Assembly (NCBI GenBank): GCA_037833965.1
Contig: AP031351.1
Coordinates: 1,996,501-2,060,500 of the forward strand
DNA: 64,000 nucleotides
Origin: Marchantia polymorpha subsp. ruderalis
Lineage: Eukaryota; Streptophyta; Marchantiopsida; Marchantiales; Marchantiaceae
Direction of reading: 5' to 3'
The number at the start of each line of letters is the position of its first letter. The stretch's first letter is position 1. The translations under genes were made by a program, and so were the position numbers. The notes under the pieces were generated by a model that worked only from the letters and a program-made list of their open reading frames with translations, was not told the DNA's origin and did no database searches. Of this stretch, positions 12,288 to 22,665 are shown one piece after another.

Positions 12288-12422
12288 CCTCTAGTGTAAT
12301 GCAAAGAATTATTTTGTTGTTTTTAGATTAAGTTTATGTCAACAAGAGTTTTTTCCTCTAGTGTAATGCAAAGGATATGTTGTTGTTTGTAGATTAGTTT
12401 TATGTTAACAAGAGTTTTTTGT
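12288..12422 (+). repeat. Tandem duplication, about 68-bp unit x2
   Basis: Both units share CCTCTAGTGTAATGCAAAG, a TTGTTGTTT(T/G)TAGATTA stretch, TTTATGT(C/T)AACAAGAG and a T-run. They differ by a few substitutions and indels. Confidence 0.8.
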
Positions 12423-12739
12423 TATCAGCCTATAATACATGCTTTCTGTGAGCCTAAACTCCCCACCCTTCAGCGTTTGTAGTCGGTGTGGGGGTTCGAG
12501 CTCCCATAATCTAACTTCTCTGATCTCAACCATGTGGTCAAAGTGTATTCAAGACAATGAGATCATAAACACTTGCTCTCTCACAGACAATTATCCAGAA
12601 CTGAAAATAATAACTTGTTGTCTGCTATCTCCACAAGAGCAGCAGACAAGCTCTTTGTTACATAAAGATCTAACCCAACTCTGGGTGACTTCTCAATACC
12701 ACAGCCGCTGTGGTCTATCCTAGCTCCGAGTTCCCCTCC

Positions 12740-12980
12740 CAATTCCTACTCAGATTTCAGTGTCGATTTCTCAGCTTCCACCTTCAGACTCCACCAGATT
12801 CCTCTCTCAGATTCAACTCTCGCTTTTCAGTTTCAATTTCAGATCCCACTCTCAGATCTTCCACTCGGATTTCAGCTCACAGATTACACTTCAATCTCAG
12901 ATCCCACTCTCGGATCTTACACTTCAATTTCAGATCCCACTCACAGATGTCGCACCTCCATCTCAGATCCCAATCTAATT
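12740..12980 (+). repeat. Minisatellite rich in CAGATCCCACTCTC
   Basis: Irregular 20-35-bp units built from TCTCAGATC, CCACTC and TTTCAATTTCAGAT recur about ten times. Translated frames across it (12710-13279) give Ser/Arg/His/Phe repeats and are not credible genes. Confidence 0.8.
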
Positions 12981-13387
12981 TCACTCCACGATACAACTCA
13001 CCACCCACGAGAGGTTGCTTCCTTCTCCTTCGAACACTCCACACTCCCCTCCTAATCCTCAACACTTCCCTGCGAAAATCACTCACATCCACACTCTATT
13101 CTCCTACCGATCCCACCAGCGTCTCCACACAATGGCACACCACACGATCTCTATCTCTAGGCCAAAAATTCCTCTCCAACGTTCAAGGGCCGAGTCACCC
13201 ACAGCCCGCGATGATTGGCAACGGCCTGGCTCCCATGTGCAACTTCATGCCCCACGCTGCCACACCTGTACAGTCTTAATTTATGATCGCGTCAACATCC
13301 GCCGTCCGAAATTGTCTTCCGCGCATCGCCGAAGGCATCCCCCGTCGAAGACACTCTTCTACACCTTTGCCTATCTATAACAGTCAC

Positions 13388-14280
13388 CCCGACGCCCATA
13401 ACTCACGGATCCCTGTTTCGTTTGCAACGTTCTTGGGCTCGTTGGAACAAGCGTGTTGTGCTCTTTCCAACGAGCCCCTAATTAAGTCAAACGGATAAGA
13501 ATTGAGAAAGTAATGACGGTTTTTACTCTTCCGCCGAAGGCGATCGCCTATCCACGAGCGTCCGCCTCTCCACAGGCCGTCCTTGGGCCAAAGGCTCCTC
13601 TAATTGTTAACGCCGAAAGCCTCACGCCTAACCATGACAGCCGCTTTCGACGCTCATAACTCATTGATGACTGATCCGTTTCAAGAGATTTTGGTCTCGT
13701 TGGAATCAGCTGGTCGAGTTCTTTCCAACGAGATCCGAATCAAGTCAAACCGCTAAGAATTGAAAAAGATATGCCGGTTTTACTGCTTCGCCAAAGGCCT
13801 GCAACCGCCGAAGGCGTCCGTCCGCGCGTCGGACAAAAGTTGATATCCCTTCCGCGTAGGCGGAATTCCCGCCGGAGTCGAACTCCTTCCGCCGAAGGCG
13901 AACGTCTACGTATCTTCCGATAGTCATAACTCCCTAAGTACTCATCCGTTCCAAGCGTTATTGGGCTCGTTAGAACGAGCGTATTGAGCTCTTTCCAACG
14001 AGACCCTAACCAACGCAAACCGTTAAGAATTGAAAACGTTATGTTGATTTTACCCTTCCGCCGAAGGCGTTTGCCTGTGCACAGGCCGCCTACGCGTAGG
14101 CCGCCGAAGGCCCTCCATATCAGAAACTTCCGCCTCTCCTAACTCGGTGATGCCTTATTCGTTTCAAGAGTTCTTGGTCTCGTTGGAACGAGCGTCGCGA
14201 GCTCTTTCCAACAAGACCCTAACTGAGTCAAGGCGTCACACATTGAAAACGTTATGAGAGTTTCACTCCTTCGCTGAAGG
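13388..14280 (+). repeat. Hairpin module array, four copies at right edge
   Basis: Four diverged copies start near 13388, 13648, 13920 and 14131. Each reads in order CATAACTC (or CTAACTC), (A/T)TCCGTTTCAAG, TGG(G/T)CTCGTTGGAAC, a variable loop, GAGCTCTTTCCAACGAG, AAGTCAAACC, AGAATTGA(G/A)AA and a pyrimidine-rich end that runs into CCGCCGAAGGCG. The CTCGTTGGAA and TTCCAACGAG segments pair to form a 10-bp stem. Conservation of both stem arms across diverged copies is the notable feature. Confidence 0.8.
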
Positions 14281-14685
14281 CCTCTCCCCGAAGGGACTTC
14301 ACCGAAGGCACTTCGCCGAAGACCTTGCCCCGAAGGCCTCCTTCCGCACCTCTTGCCCCCTAACCATCACACCAACTCCTAATCTTGCAGAAACTTCCAG
14401 AAAACCCCAAGCATAATTTTGCAAGAGCTTAAATCCAAACTTCTAACTCTCATAAGGGTAAAAAGACATGTGAGCACAGTTTTGTGCTCACACTTTCAAT
14501 ACTTCTTCTTGTTTTCAATTCACACTAAAAAAACATCAATTGTTGTAAACTTCGTTGCCTACTTTCTTCTAATTTGCTTTAACATATGTGAATTAATTCA
14601 TATGATTTTCAACATCTTTAGTTCCACAACTTTCAGAAATGTGATGGTATATGAATACTACAAGGAATTTCAAGAGTATGATTAG

Positions 14686-17600
14686 AAGGTATCAAGAATT
14701 TTTACATGTCAAAACGTTGAAATGTTGAGCAAACCTTAAAAACAAAGAGTAGATGGAAGCATTCAAAATCACAATATTTATATTCATTTAAAGTCAAAAT
14801 GAAGTAAATATCTATATCAACAGCAATAATCAACGATAATATAAGACTTGAATCAGCTCCACCATATTATAGACGATCTTCACTCAACTAAACTCACATG
14901 ATCAATTAATTCCTGGAATCAATTGACGGTTTGAGTAGTATCGTCCAAAGATACATGTAGACACACAGATATAATCAAACAAGACGTAATTGCTTACTCG
15001 GATGACTAGGAGTTTGGATTGTTGGTAGCGTAGAATTAAGAAAAGAATCTAATTGCACATCATTCTACCACAGAAGAGTCGGATCATCGTCATTGGCGCA
15101 AGAATTCTAAGAGGAAAAATCCAACCGGAAATCAAGTGTGGAAGTACACAACTAGTCACATCGGAAATATTTAGATTTAGCTAGAGTCGATTTGAGTAAC
15201 TTTTGTGGTCAAAAGCCTTCTAAGTTGAAGATAGTTTCTTGACTAGAATGTAGAGAGATAAAACTAAATGAAGAAGAAGAATTTATCACTCAAACAACAT
15301 GAACAACACAAGGTACATCTTCAAAAGTTCAACATAACTATATGGCGACAACTAAGTCTGGCGGAGCAGAGTACGATATAGTCAAATATAACGGATGCGG
15401 TAACTATTTGCTATGGAAGAAACATGTGAAGTACAAGCTGAAGGTCTAGATCTTGGCTAGACATTGAGTTCAAATCCATCCACCTACAACTACAAAGATT
15501 GAAAAAACATCTAGAAACACGTTGTAAAAATTGTTGTACTTCATTTGCAATCTTCATGTCTGAAGCAAATGAATGAGTTTGACAAATGTAGTCTAGAGTT
15601 TAAGCCTCTTGAACGACGGTTTCATCGCAAAGAGTTGTCAAACAAGTTTTATGACTTCTTGAAATTGATGAGCTTCAAGCTAAAAGATTATGAGACGAAG
15701 ATTAAAGATCACATTGGTGCATTTGATGATCTTGTCATTGAGATACATAATTTTGAAGAGAACTTGCTCATGAAAGTAAAGTTCTTTATCTTCTAAGATC
15801 ATTGCTTGCATCTTATCAGTAAGTGTAGCGTGTCTTGTTTCATCGTGATTGAGATTTCATAAAGCAACGGCTTATCACAAACACCAAACGCAAATCATCA
15901 TTTGTCTATCAACAAGATTGCAAGTGCTCTGTTGATTGATGATTTAGAGCAAAAATGATGTTGTCATCTCGTTCACACTCTTCTTTCAATACAACATTGA
16001 ATGTGATTTGAGGTTAGTCGTATTCAATGACAAAAATGATATTCGTTTTGGATCTAGGATTAGATCCAAATCTAGGGCTATATTTTAAGAGAGCAAGACG
16101 GTAATATGTTGGAAATGTGACACTAATGGTTAGTGAAGAAGTATTGCTATGTGAAGATCAAAGGAGGTGATACTCAGTTAGCAAATCTGGCTCAAGAGTT
16201 TAATCTCAAGGAGTATGACTAACTAAACAATGAACTATGATGTCAAGATATATGCCTTATGCAATTCATCAAAAGTTGTTTGTGATAAATGAAATCTAGA
16301 AAATGCTTAATTTTATCACATCTGTTATATTAGATATTTCTTCATTTCATTTTCAATATCAATCGATTTAGTTCATATGCAATTCATGTATGAATTTTCA
16401 TATAATGCTTGTTCTAATCACATGTGTTAGTAGAGAATTATTTTGGATATTTTAAGTATCGAAAGGTTTAGTTCAAATGCAATTTATCAAAGATTATTGG
16501 TGATGTATGGTTTTAAATAATGCTTGTTATTATCACATTTGTTATATTAGAGGATTATTTGGTATTTTTTCCATTATCAAACGGTTCATTTCATATGAAG
16601 AATGATCCATCTTATAGGATTGAAGGTACTGGATTTGTATTAAATTTATATTCAAATATTTGATGGAGTACAACAGAGATTGATTCAAGTCATATACCCA
16701 ATATGAAAAAATATTATATCTCTTGTAATATTAGATTTGAAAGGATTTAAGTCAAGCTCTAAGAATGAAATGTTTGAGGCAAGAATACATGATAAGATTA
16801 TCTCTAGAGGTTATAACTACTATAATCTATACTTATAAGAGAGCACTATTATCTGTTGTGAAATTAGCTTCAGTAAATCTTGAATTGAGATGTCTCATGT
16901 TTGGCATTCTAAACTAGATCACATGAGTAAAAGATACATACGTCTCCTAGACAATAGAAAATTGTTATCTGACATAGATCAGATTCACTTAGATTGACTT
17001 AGAGTTTTGCAAATATTGTATAATGGACAAGCATTATAGTCAAGTCTTTGATGTTGGATTTCAAAGTTCCAAAAAGTTGATTGAGAAATGCATAATGACG
17101 TGTGAAAATACTTTCCAAAAGCTTCACTCACTAGAAAGTTTTACTATGTGTCATTTGTTGATGCTTACTCAAGATTCGTATGGATTTATTCTTTCACACA
17201 CAAGTCTAAGTTGTTTACAACTTTCAAAAGTTGGAAATCCAAAGGAGAGAAGATGGAAAAATATACAAAATTTGTCTACAAAATTTGGCAAAAAATATAC
17301 TTTTCAAAAAATTTAGAATAACTGCAAAGAGTATAAATAATTTCTCATTTCATCATCGTTTATACTCTACAATAACATGTTATTTTTGAGAGTTTCAATC
17401 AAATAATGTTAGAAAAGTTGTGTTATATGTTGAGACATTTTGATTTAGCATATGAATTTAGGACTAAAATTGTTCATATCGCAATATATTTGATAACTTT
17501 TTTTTAATGTCATCATTATCTTGACATTGTTTAAATTGAGTCACAAATGGATGGTTGATTATAATTGTTTGAAAATTATTGTTGTATAGGTTATACTTTC

Positions 17601-19955
17601 ATACATAAGGAGAATAATATCAAGTTACATCATACATCTCAAAAGTGTAGTTTTTTTTTAAATATGCTAGTGATGTAAAGGGTTATAGCCTATAAGATCC
17701 ATTAGCTTGTAAAGCTATTATCAACAAATATGTTTTCTTTTAATGCGCTTAGATCATTGAAAGAAGAGTAGCGTTCTCATGCTTCACATACCGACAAGAA
17801 TAAACTTACACTCAAGGATGATATTAAGAGTAAAATTGATCATTATGTGATTAATGATGTGACATTGAAAATTCTTGTACAAATTAAGCAGACTATCAAA
17901 CAAAAAAAATTAGACAAAGAGTTTATTCTTGATGAACATCAAGTATCTGCTCTAGATGATAGAGGTTAATTAAAATTGTCTACTGAAAGATCATCAAATT
18001 GATTTAATAAAATTCATGCAAGATATGAATTATGTGCTTATACATCCATTCTTGAAGATTGTGATATTGATAAAGAAGATGACGATGATATTGTGTTGAT
18101 CTTGGAAGAAATAGAAACCTCTTTTATTTATAGAGAAGTTTAAGCTTCTATCAATAAGCTTGAGTGAAATGCTGCTACGAAACAAAAGATGAAGTCGCTT
18201 ATTGATAAGAAGACATGAAGCTAGTGAAACTTCCAGAGAATCAAACTTTGATTTATTGCAAATGAATATTTAAACTAAATTACAATCCAGCTCATGACAG
18301 GATTAATATCTTTAAAGCCAAGTTGGTGGCTAGAGGTTTCACACAAGAAAAAAAATGTTAAGTGCAACGAAGTTTTCTCACATTTATTAAAATATTCTAC
18401 AATTAAGCTGCTATGTGCACTTGCTACAATATTTAGTCTTGTTATGAATTACATTTACGTAATAACATTATTTTTTATGAATTTCTAGAGGTGTAAATAT
18501 ACATGAAACAACTAGTTGGCTTTAAGAAAAAAGATCAAGAGACATTGATTTGTAGATTATTGAGATCGTTATATCTAATTGAAGCAAGCTCCTAGGTAGT
18601 GGAATGAAATAATTGATGAGTTCATGTAAACACAAGATTTTTCAGAGAGTGTGTTTGATTTTTGTGTATATCTGAAGAAGATGAATAATCAGATATTCAA
18701 TTTTAATATTCTAGTATTTTTCATGTATGACATGCTCATCTTGGCAAACAACCTATTGGACGTTGACAAATGCAAGAACTTGTTGAAGTTTGCATTAAAG
18801 ATTAAAAAATTGGATAAATCCAGGAGTATATTGACTATGAATATTCATAGTAATGTGATGAAGAATAATTTATGATTGAATCAAGTCAACTAAGTTCAAC
18901 GTGTGCTTGACATGTTTAAAATAATATTCTGTAAAGGAGTATGGAATCTTTTGACATCATATTTCAAATTTTCACAGTTCAATATCCAAATGATGACATT
19001 GAAAAGAAAAAGATATTATGAATTTCCTATGACAAAACTATATACGGGTTCATATATTTGATGTTGTACACAAAGCCTATTGTTGCTTTAGTCATGTACA
19101 AGGTGAACATGTACATGTTAAACCAAGGAATGTGCATTGGGAAGTAATGTAATGGATTATCATGTACATGAAGGATACTAAAGAATATAACATATTTTTT
19201 GATGATTCATTGAACAATGTCAAATCATTGCTTGTTTATGTTGATTATGTTAAGCATCTAGACAAAACAAAATCTACAACTAGATACATGTTATACTTGA
19301 TGATAGATGCATTAGTTGGAAATCTACTTTGCAAAAACATAATTTAATTCACAACACAAGTGGAATATGTATAAGCAATAGAAGCAAGAAAATAAGTTAT
19401 TTAGGGAATAAATTTATCAAGGAGCTGAGAATAAAAAATAAGGTTAATCTTTAATACAATAGTCAAAGTACCTTACAACTTGTTGCAAATCAAGTGATGA
19501 AAAATAAGATAAAAATATATCAAAATCAAGTATTAACTTATAAAAGATAAAGTGTGTGATAGAAGTATTGAGCTAATTAAGATTAACTAAAGTTTTAATC
19601 CAACTAATGTGTTAAAAAATAATAATTTTTTCAAAAAAATGTATGAAACATTGTGTTATTATGCAAGTTTTGAATGAAAATCACAAGGAGAATTTACTAG
19701 CAAAATTTGTTAACTTCTTATATTTTTACTCTATTGACTACAATTTAATTTTAGTTACTTATAGTGCAAAGAGCAGTTTACGTTAGAATTCCTTCTAGAA
19801 CTTACCCAGAATTATCTTGACTACAATTTAATTTTAGTTACTTATAGTGCAAAGAGCAATTTACGTTAGAATTTCTTCTAGAACTTACCCAGAGTTATCA
19901 TGTAATAAATATTTATGGAGATTATTGTTCCCGCAATGTGAGTTTAGGAGGAGAG
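14686..19955 (+). mobile_element. Degenerate Ty1/copia retrotransposon, gag-pol relics
   Basis: Family landmarks occur in Copia order on the plus strand despite many stops. A gag start lies at 15342 (MATTKSGGAEYDIVKYNG, then NYLLWKKHVKYKL). The pre-integrase and integrase region spans about 16880-17300 (LDHMSKR, FYYVSFVDAYSRFVWIYSF, HKSKLF). RT follows at 18290-18490, where NEVFSHLLKYSTIKLLCALA parallels the copia NEVFSPVVKHTSIR region, then at 18700-18790 a damaged catalytic patch (FMYDMLIL for the usual YVDDMLI). RNase H-like remains lie at 19150-19340 (YMKDTKEY and VDYVKHLDKTKSTTRYML). Every domain carries stops or frameshifts, so the copy is inactive. I could not locate an intact 5' LTR; GAAGGTATCAAGAA near 14685 may be the remains of its primer-binding site. 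Confidence 0.85.
19734..19899 (+). repeat. Tandem duplication, 83-bp unit x2, upstream of the LTR
   Basis: Two near-identical units starting TTGACTACAATTTAATTTTA lie at the end of the copia internal region, just before its polypurine tract. Only a few substitutions separate them. Confidence 0.9.
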
Positions 19956-20288
19956 TGCTAGTAGTAATTCAAGTTTTGAATTATATTCAAGTTAAAATAA
20001 CTCGAGTTAGAGTTAGAATTATGATTAGTTATCCTATTTAGAGTTAATCCTAGGGTTTCGCCACCAAGTATATATGGGGGAGAGAAACACAAATCGTTTT
20101 GAACAATTGTAGGTTTTTATGTAAAGACTTCTATGTTCCTATGGACGTCATCCAAGATTCACAAATCACATAATTTTTTCTCATCATTTTTTCATGGATA
20201 TGTTGATTCTCCTGTTTCTTGTGACACATATATATATCTCTTCAACTTTAAAAGATGCTTCAATAATTATAACATACATCCTTATTCA
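19956..20288 (+). repeat. Copia-type LTR (333 bp)
   Basis: A polypurine tract (TTTAGGAGGAGAG) ends at 19955. The following sequence begins TGCTAGTAG and ends CTTATTCA at 20288, giving the TG...CA ends expected of an LTR. A TATA-like CAAGTATATATGGGGG lies inside near 20067. It sits where the 3' LTR of the upstream copia relic should be. Confidence 0.75.
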
Positions 20289-20589
20289 AAAAATGGTATC
20301 AAGGCATAAACTTGGATCCAAAGAAGTCAAAAGAAAAATATCTTCAGAAGGAAACAAAAGCATGTCTACAAGGCAATCAGAAGAAATTATCAAAAATCAT
20401 CTGAAAGAACTAATGTTATGTTGACAGAAAAAAAGATATTTACTCTCTAAAATAAGTAAGTGTTATGTTAAAATTTTTTAGGAATACTAAGTAAAAACTT
20501 AAAATACATACTATTTCAATCTACTACTACCTACATACTATACCTATTTTAAAACACATATTTTTTCATTCATTTCGCAACCGCCATTC
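20289..20589 (+). other. Primer-binding-site-like leader after the LTR
   Basis: Five bases after the LTR, TGGTATCAAGGC (20294-20305) matches the usual plant copia primer-binding site for initiator Met-tRNA (TGGTATCAGAGC) with small changes. It is followed by a short Lys-rich open stretch (to 20424) without a clear gag domain. A PBS downstream of a 3' LTR implies a second, truncated element in tandem. Confidence 0.6.
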
Positions 20590-22140
20590 AAAGTAGTTGT
20601 ACAACAACCAGGCATCACTAACATTGCCAACTGGTTTCCGCCGAGCTGTATATCAAGGGAACATATGTTTCGACAACACGAGAACATCTGGTGGTTGAAC
20701 TCTGCTGGTGGTGGTACTGGCACATCTCAGCTTAGTTGCATGTTTGTGTCGCAAAATTAGCAATCCTCTTGTTCGGAAACTACACGAATCTAAAGAATAG
20801 AAATATGTTGCTCATGGAAATGATGTATCTAGAATGAAATCCAAAAAACGGACAGAAAAATTACGGGGCCACATACTCTGAAAGCAGTCCAGGGCGTATT
20901 GCACGTCCGCTTTCATAAGTACGCATTTATGAAATATGAAATATACATGGCAACTCTAGATAGTCTGCTCTCCGGGACTGCGAGGCGAGAAAGGTCGTCA
21001 CTGCTTGTTGGTTTACTCCCCGCTATTCTGAGAACAGTGAACATTTCTTTGTCTCTACAAGTATTATACAAAGCAAGTTCCAAAGCAAATTCTTCCTAGT
21101 CCATGTGGTTCTCACCCTATAGGAATGCGGAGATATGAAGTTACTTAGGTACATAAGCACAGAAATTTTACCCTCGAGGTAACTATAATGTATTTAATGG
21201 TAACGGTAACTATAATTTGTTGTTGTATAATATAACCGTTCTAGTGCTTTGGGCACTAGCTAGGGGGTTCTTTTGGTTCTCTCCTAGTTTGGAGTTGGAT
21301 TGTTTGTATTGTGTTTTTTTAGACTCTATGGGTGCTACGGGCTTGATCTATTTACCATTTACCATATTAGTACATACTTGATTCTGAATTCATTCCTCAT
21401 ACTTTTGGTTCATGATTCTCGTGACATGCACAAGCACAGAGACGACCAGGCGGAAGGTGAAAGTTTTGGAACAGTTGCATTACATGAATTTACAGCAGCA
21501 CCCTGAACTGCAACATATTCCTAGACTTCGTGGATGCCAAACTGCTTTGTCAACTGAATCCTCTCCAGCCCTGGCAGATCAGATCACATCAGTGGCCAAA
21601 GGGTATCGTAGCTGACTAAAATACTGCAGTGATCTTTTAACAAAAAAATTCCGTACAAGTGATTCAGCTGCCTTCCACCGACAATTCCCATATCGTTCCC
21701 CCCCTATTTCTGAAATCATCGATGAAGAATACTATCCAGTTATAATATATGTAAACTATGCCCGTAACAAATCATCCATCTTGAGAGGAGGAAATACATG
21801 TCTATTTAACACTAAGTGTAAGTCATATATTCACCTGTTTACATCAATCTGCAAGCGAAGAAATCCGACATCGTATTTGAAGCACACCTATCAACTATCG
21901 TACATCTCGCCTGTCTCCTACAAATGGGCAAAACAAAAGCACAGTTCCAAACGTCTGTTTGATCATATTCCTGCCCCTCCACTCAGCCTATTCTCTAGCA
22001 GTGATTGGCGCCTCACTGCTTCTTCCAGTTCTTCGCAAAAATCTTTTGTGACATCTGCGAGGTACAACCGAGGATGGAGATTGATGAATCATCATAGAGA
22101 TTACACACGCTCATCGATCTCGACACATCACACCACTTAG
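20590..22140 (+). repeat. Segment A of an old duplication (partner of 42.1-46.5 kb)
   Basis: Collinear blocks recur in segment B in the same orientation. Examples are ACATATGTTTCGA near 20661 and 42151, GTAGAATGAAATCCAAAAA-like stretches near 20830 and 42341, TCCAGGGC...TGTCCGCTT near 20888 and 42399, GGGACTGCG(A/G)GGCGAG near 20974 and 42481, and TGAAAGTTTTGGAACAGTTG near 21458 and 43889. The block ends with CTCCTACAAAT(G/A)GGCAAAACAAAA near 21915 and 46450. There is no recognisable protein. An open frame at 21781-22140 (119 codons) is Ser/Tyr/His-rich and unsupported. Confidence 0.8.
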
Positions 22141-22665
22141 ATGATTAGATGTTAGTTATTATCAGATAATCGGCATCTTAGATGAAGCAGAAGCTATCTG
22201 CAATAGCTTCTCCAGCTAATCCAACATGAGATGTGCAACAATTAACCAGGTCTTGAGGTAAATAACTGTGATGGAGAACCAACAGACGAGCTCACAATTG
22301 GTAAGACTAGCAGGAGGAACAGACACCATCATGGAGCACGCGCGAAGAGTAATGTTACAAAGTAGAAGATAGGCTATGCAAGCACAAGAATGACAACAAA
22401 ATGAGAGGCGAAACATCTAATTACGATATTCGCAGCAATCTAAAGCAAAGTAGCATCTTCTGTGGGACAGGGACTCGAGTGGTATCAAAGCCGACAGTCT
22501 ACTTCCATGATACACGAATCACCATGAATAAAGCACCGGTGACAAAACCTCAAGCATAAATTCACGGCTGTACAGAATCACCATGATTCCCTAAGAGCCC
22601 AATCAAGGTGTCGACATAGCTTGGTATAGGGAGGATTCAGTTATCCACATCACGTTTCTGTCTCT

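Larger units (their letters stand above)
7140..14400. mobile_element. Composite repeat block with GCCTTCGGCG decamers (transposon-like)
   Basis: The block is set apart from its AT-rich neighbours by higher GC and by a decamer close to GCCTTCGGCG scattered through 7.3-9.9 kb and sporadically to 11.4 kb. The same motif occurs in reverse complement (CGCCGAAGGC) in 13.3-14.35 kb. A hairpin-forming module of about 150 bp occurs once at the left edge and four times in inverted orientation at the right edge. Between them lie two frame-broken coding relics and tandem duplications. The layout suggests a degenerate mobile element with inverted repeat-rich ends. The superfamily is not identified and the edges are approximate. 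Confidence 0.6.

Noticed and set aside
12485..12520. T-loop-like GGTTCGAGCTCC suggesting a tRNA
   Set aside because: No matching acceptor, D-arm or anticodon stem could be folded around it; similar isolated GTTCRA motifs at 55690 and 60880 failed the same test.
12710..13279. 189-codon Ser/Arg/His-rich frame
   Set aside because: It runs through the CAGATCCCACTC minisatellite and repeats its periodicity; there is no domain.
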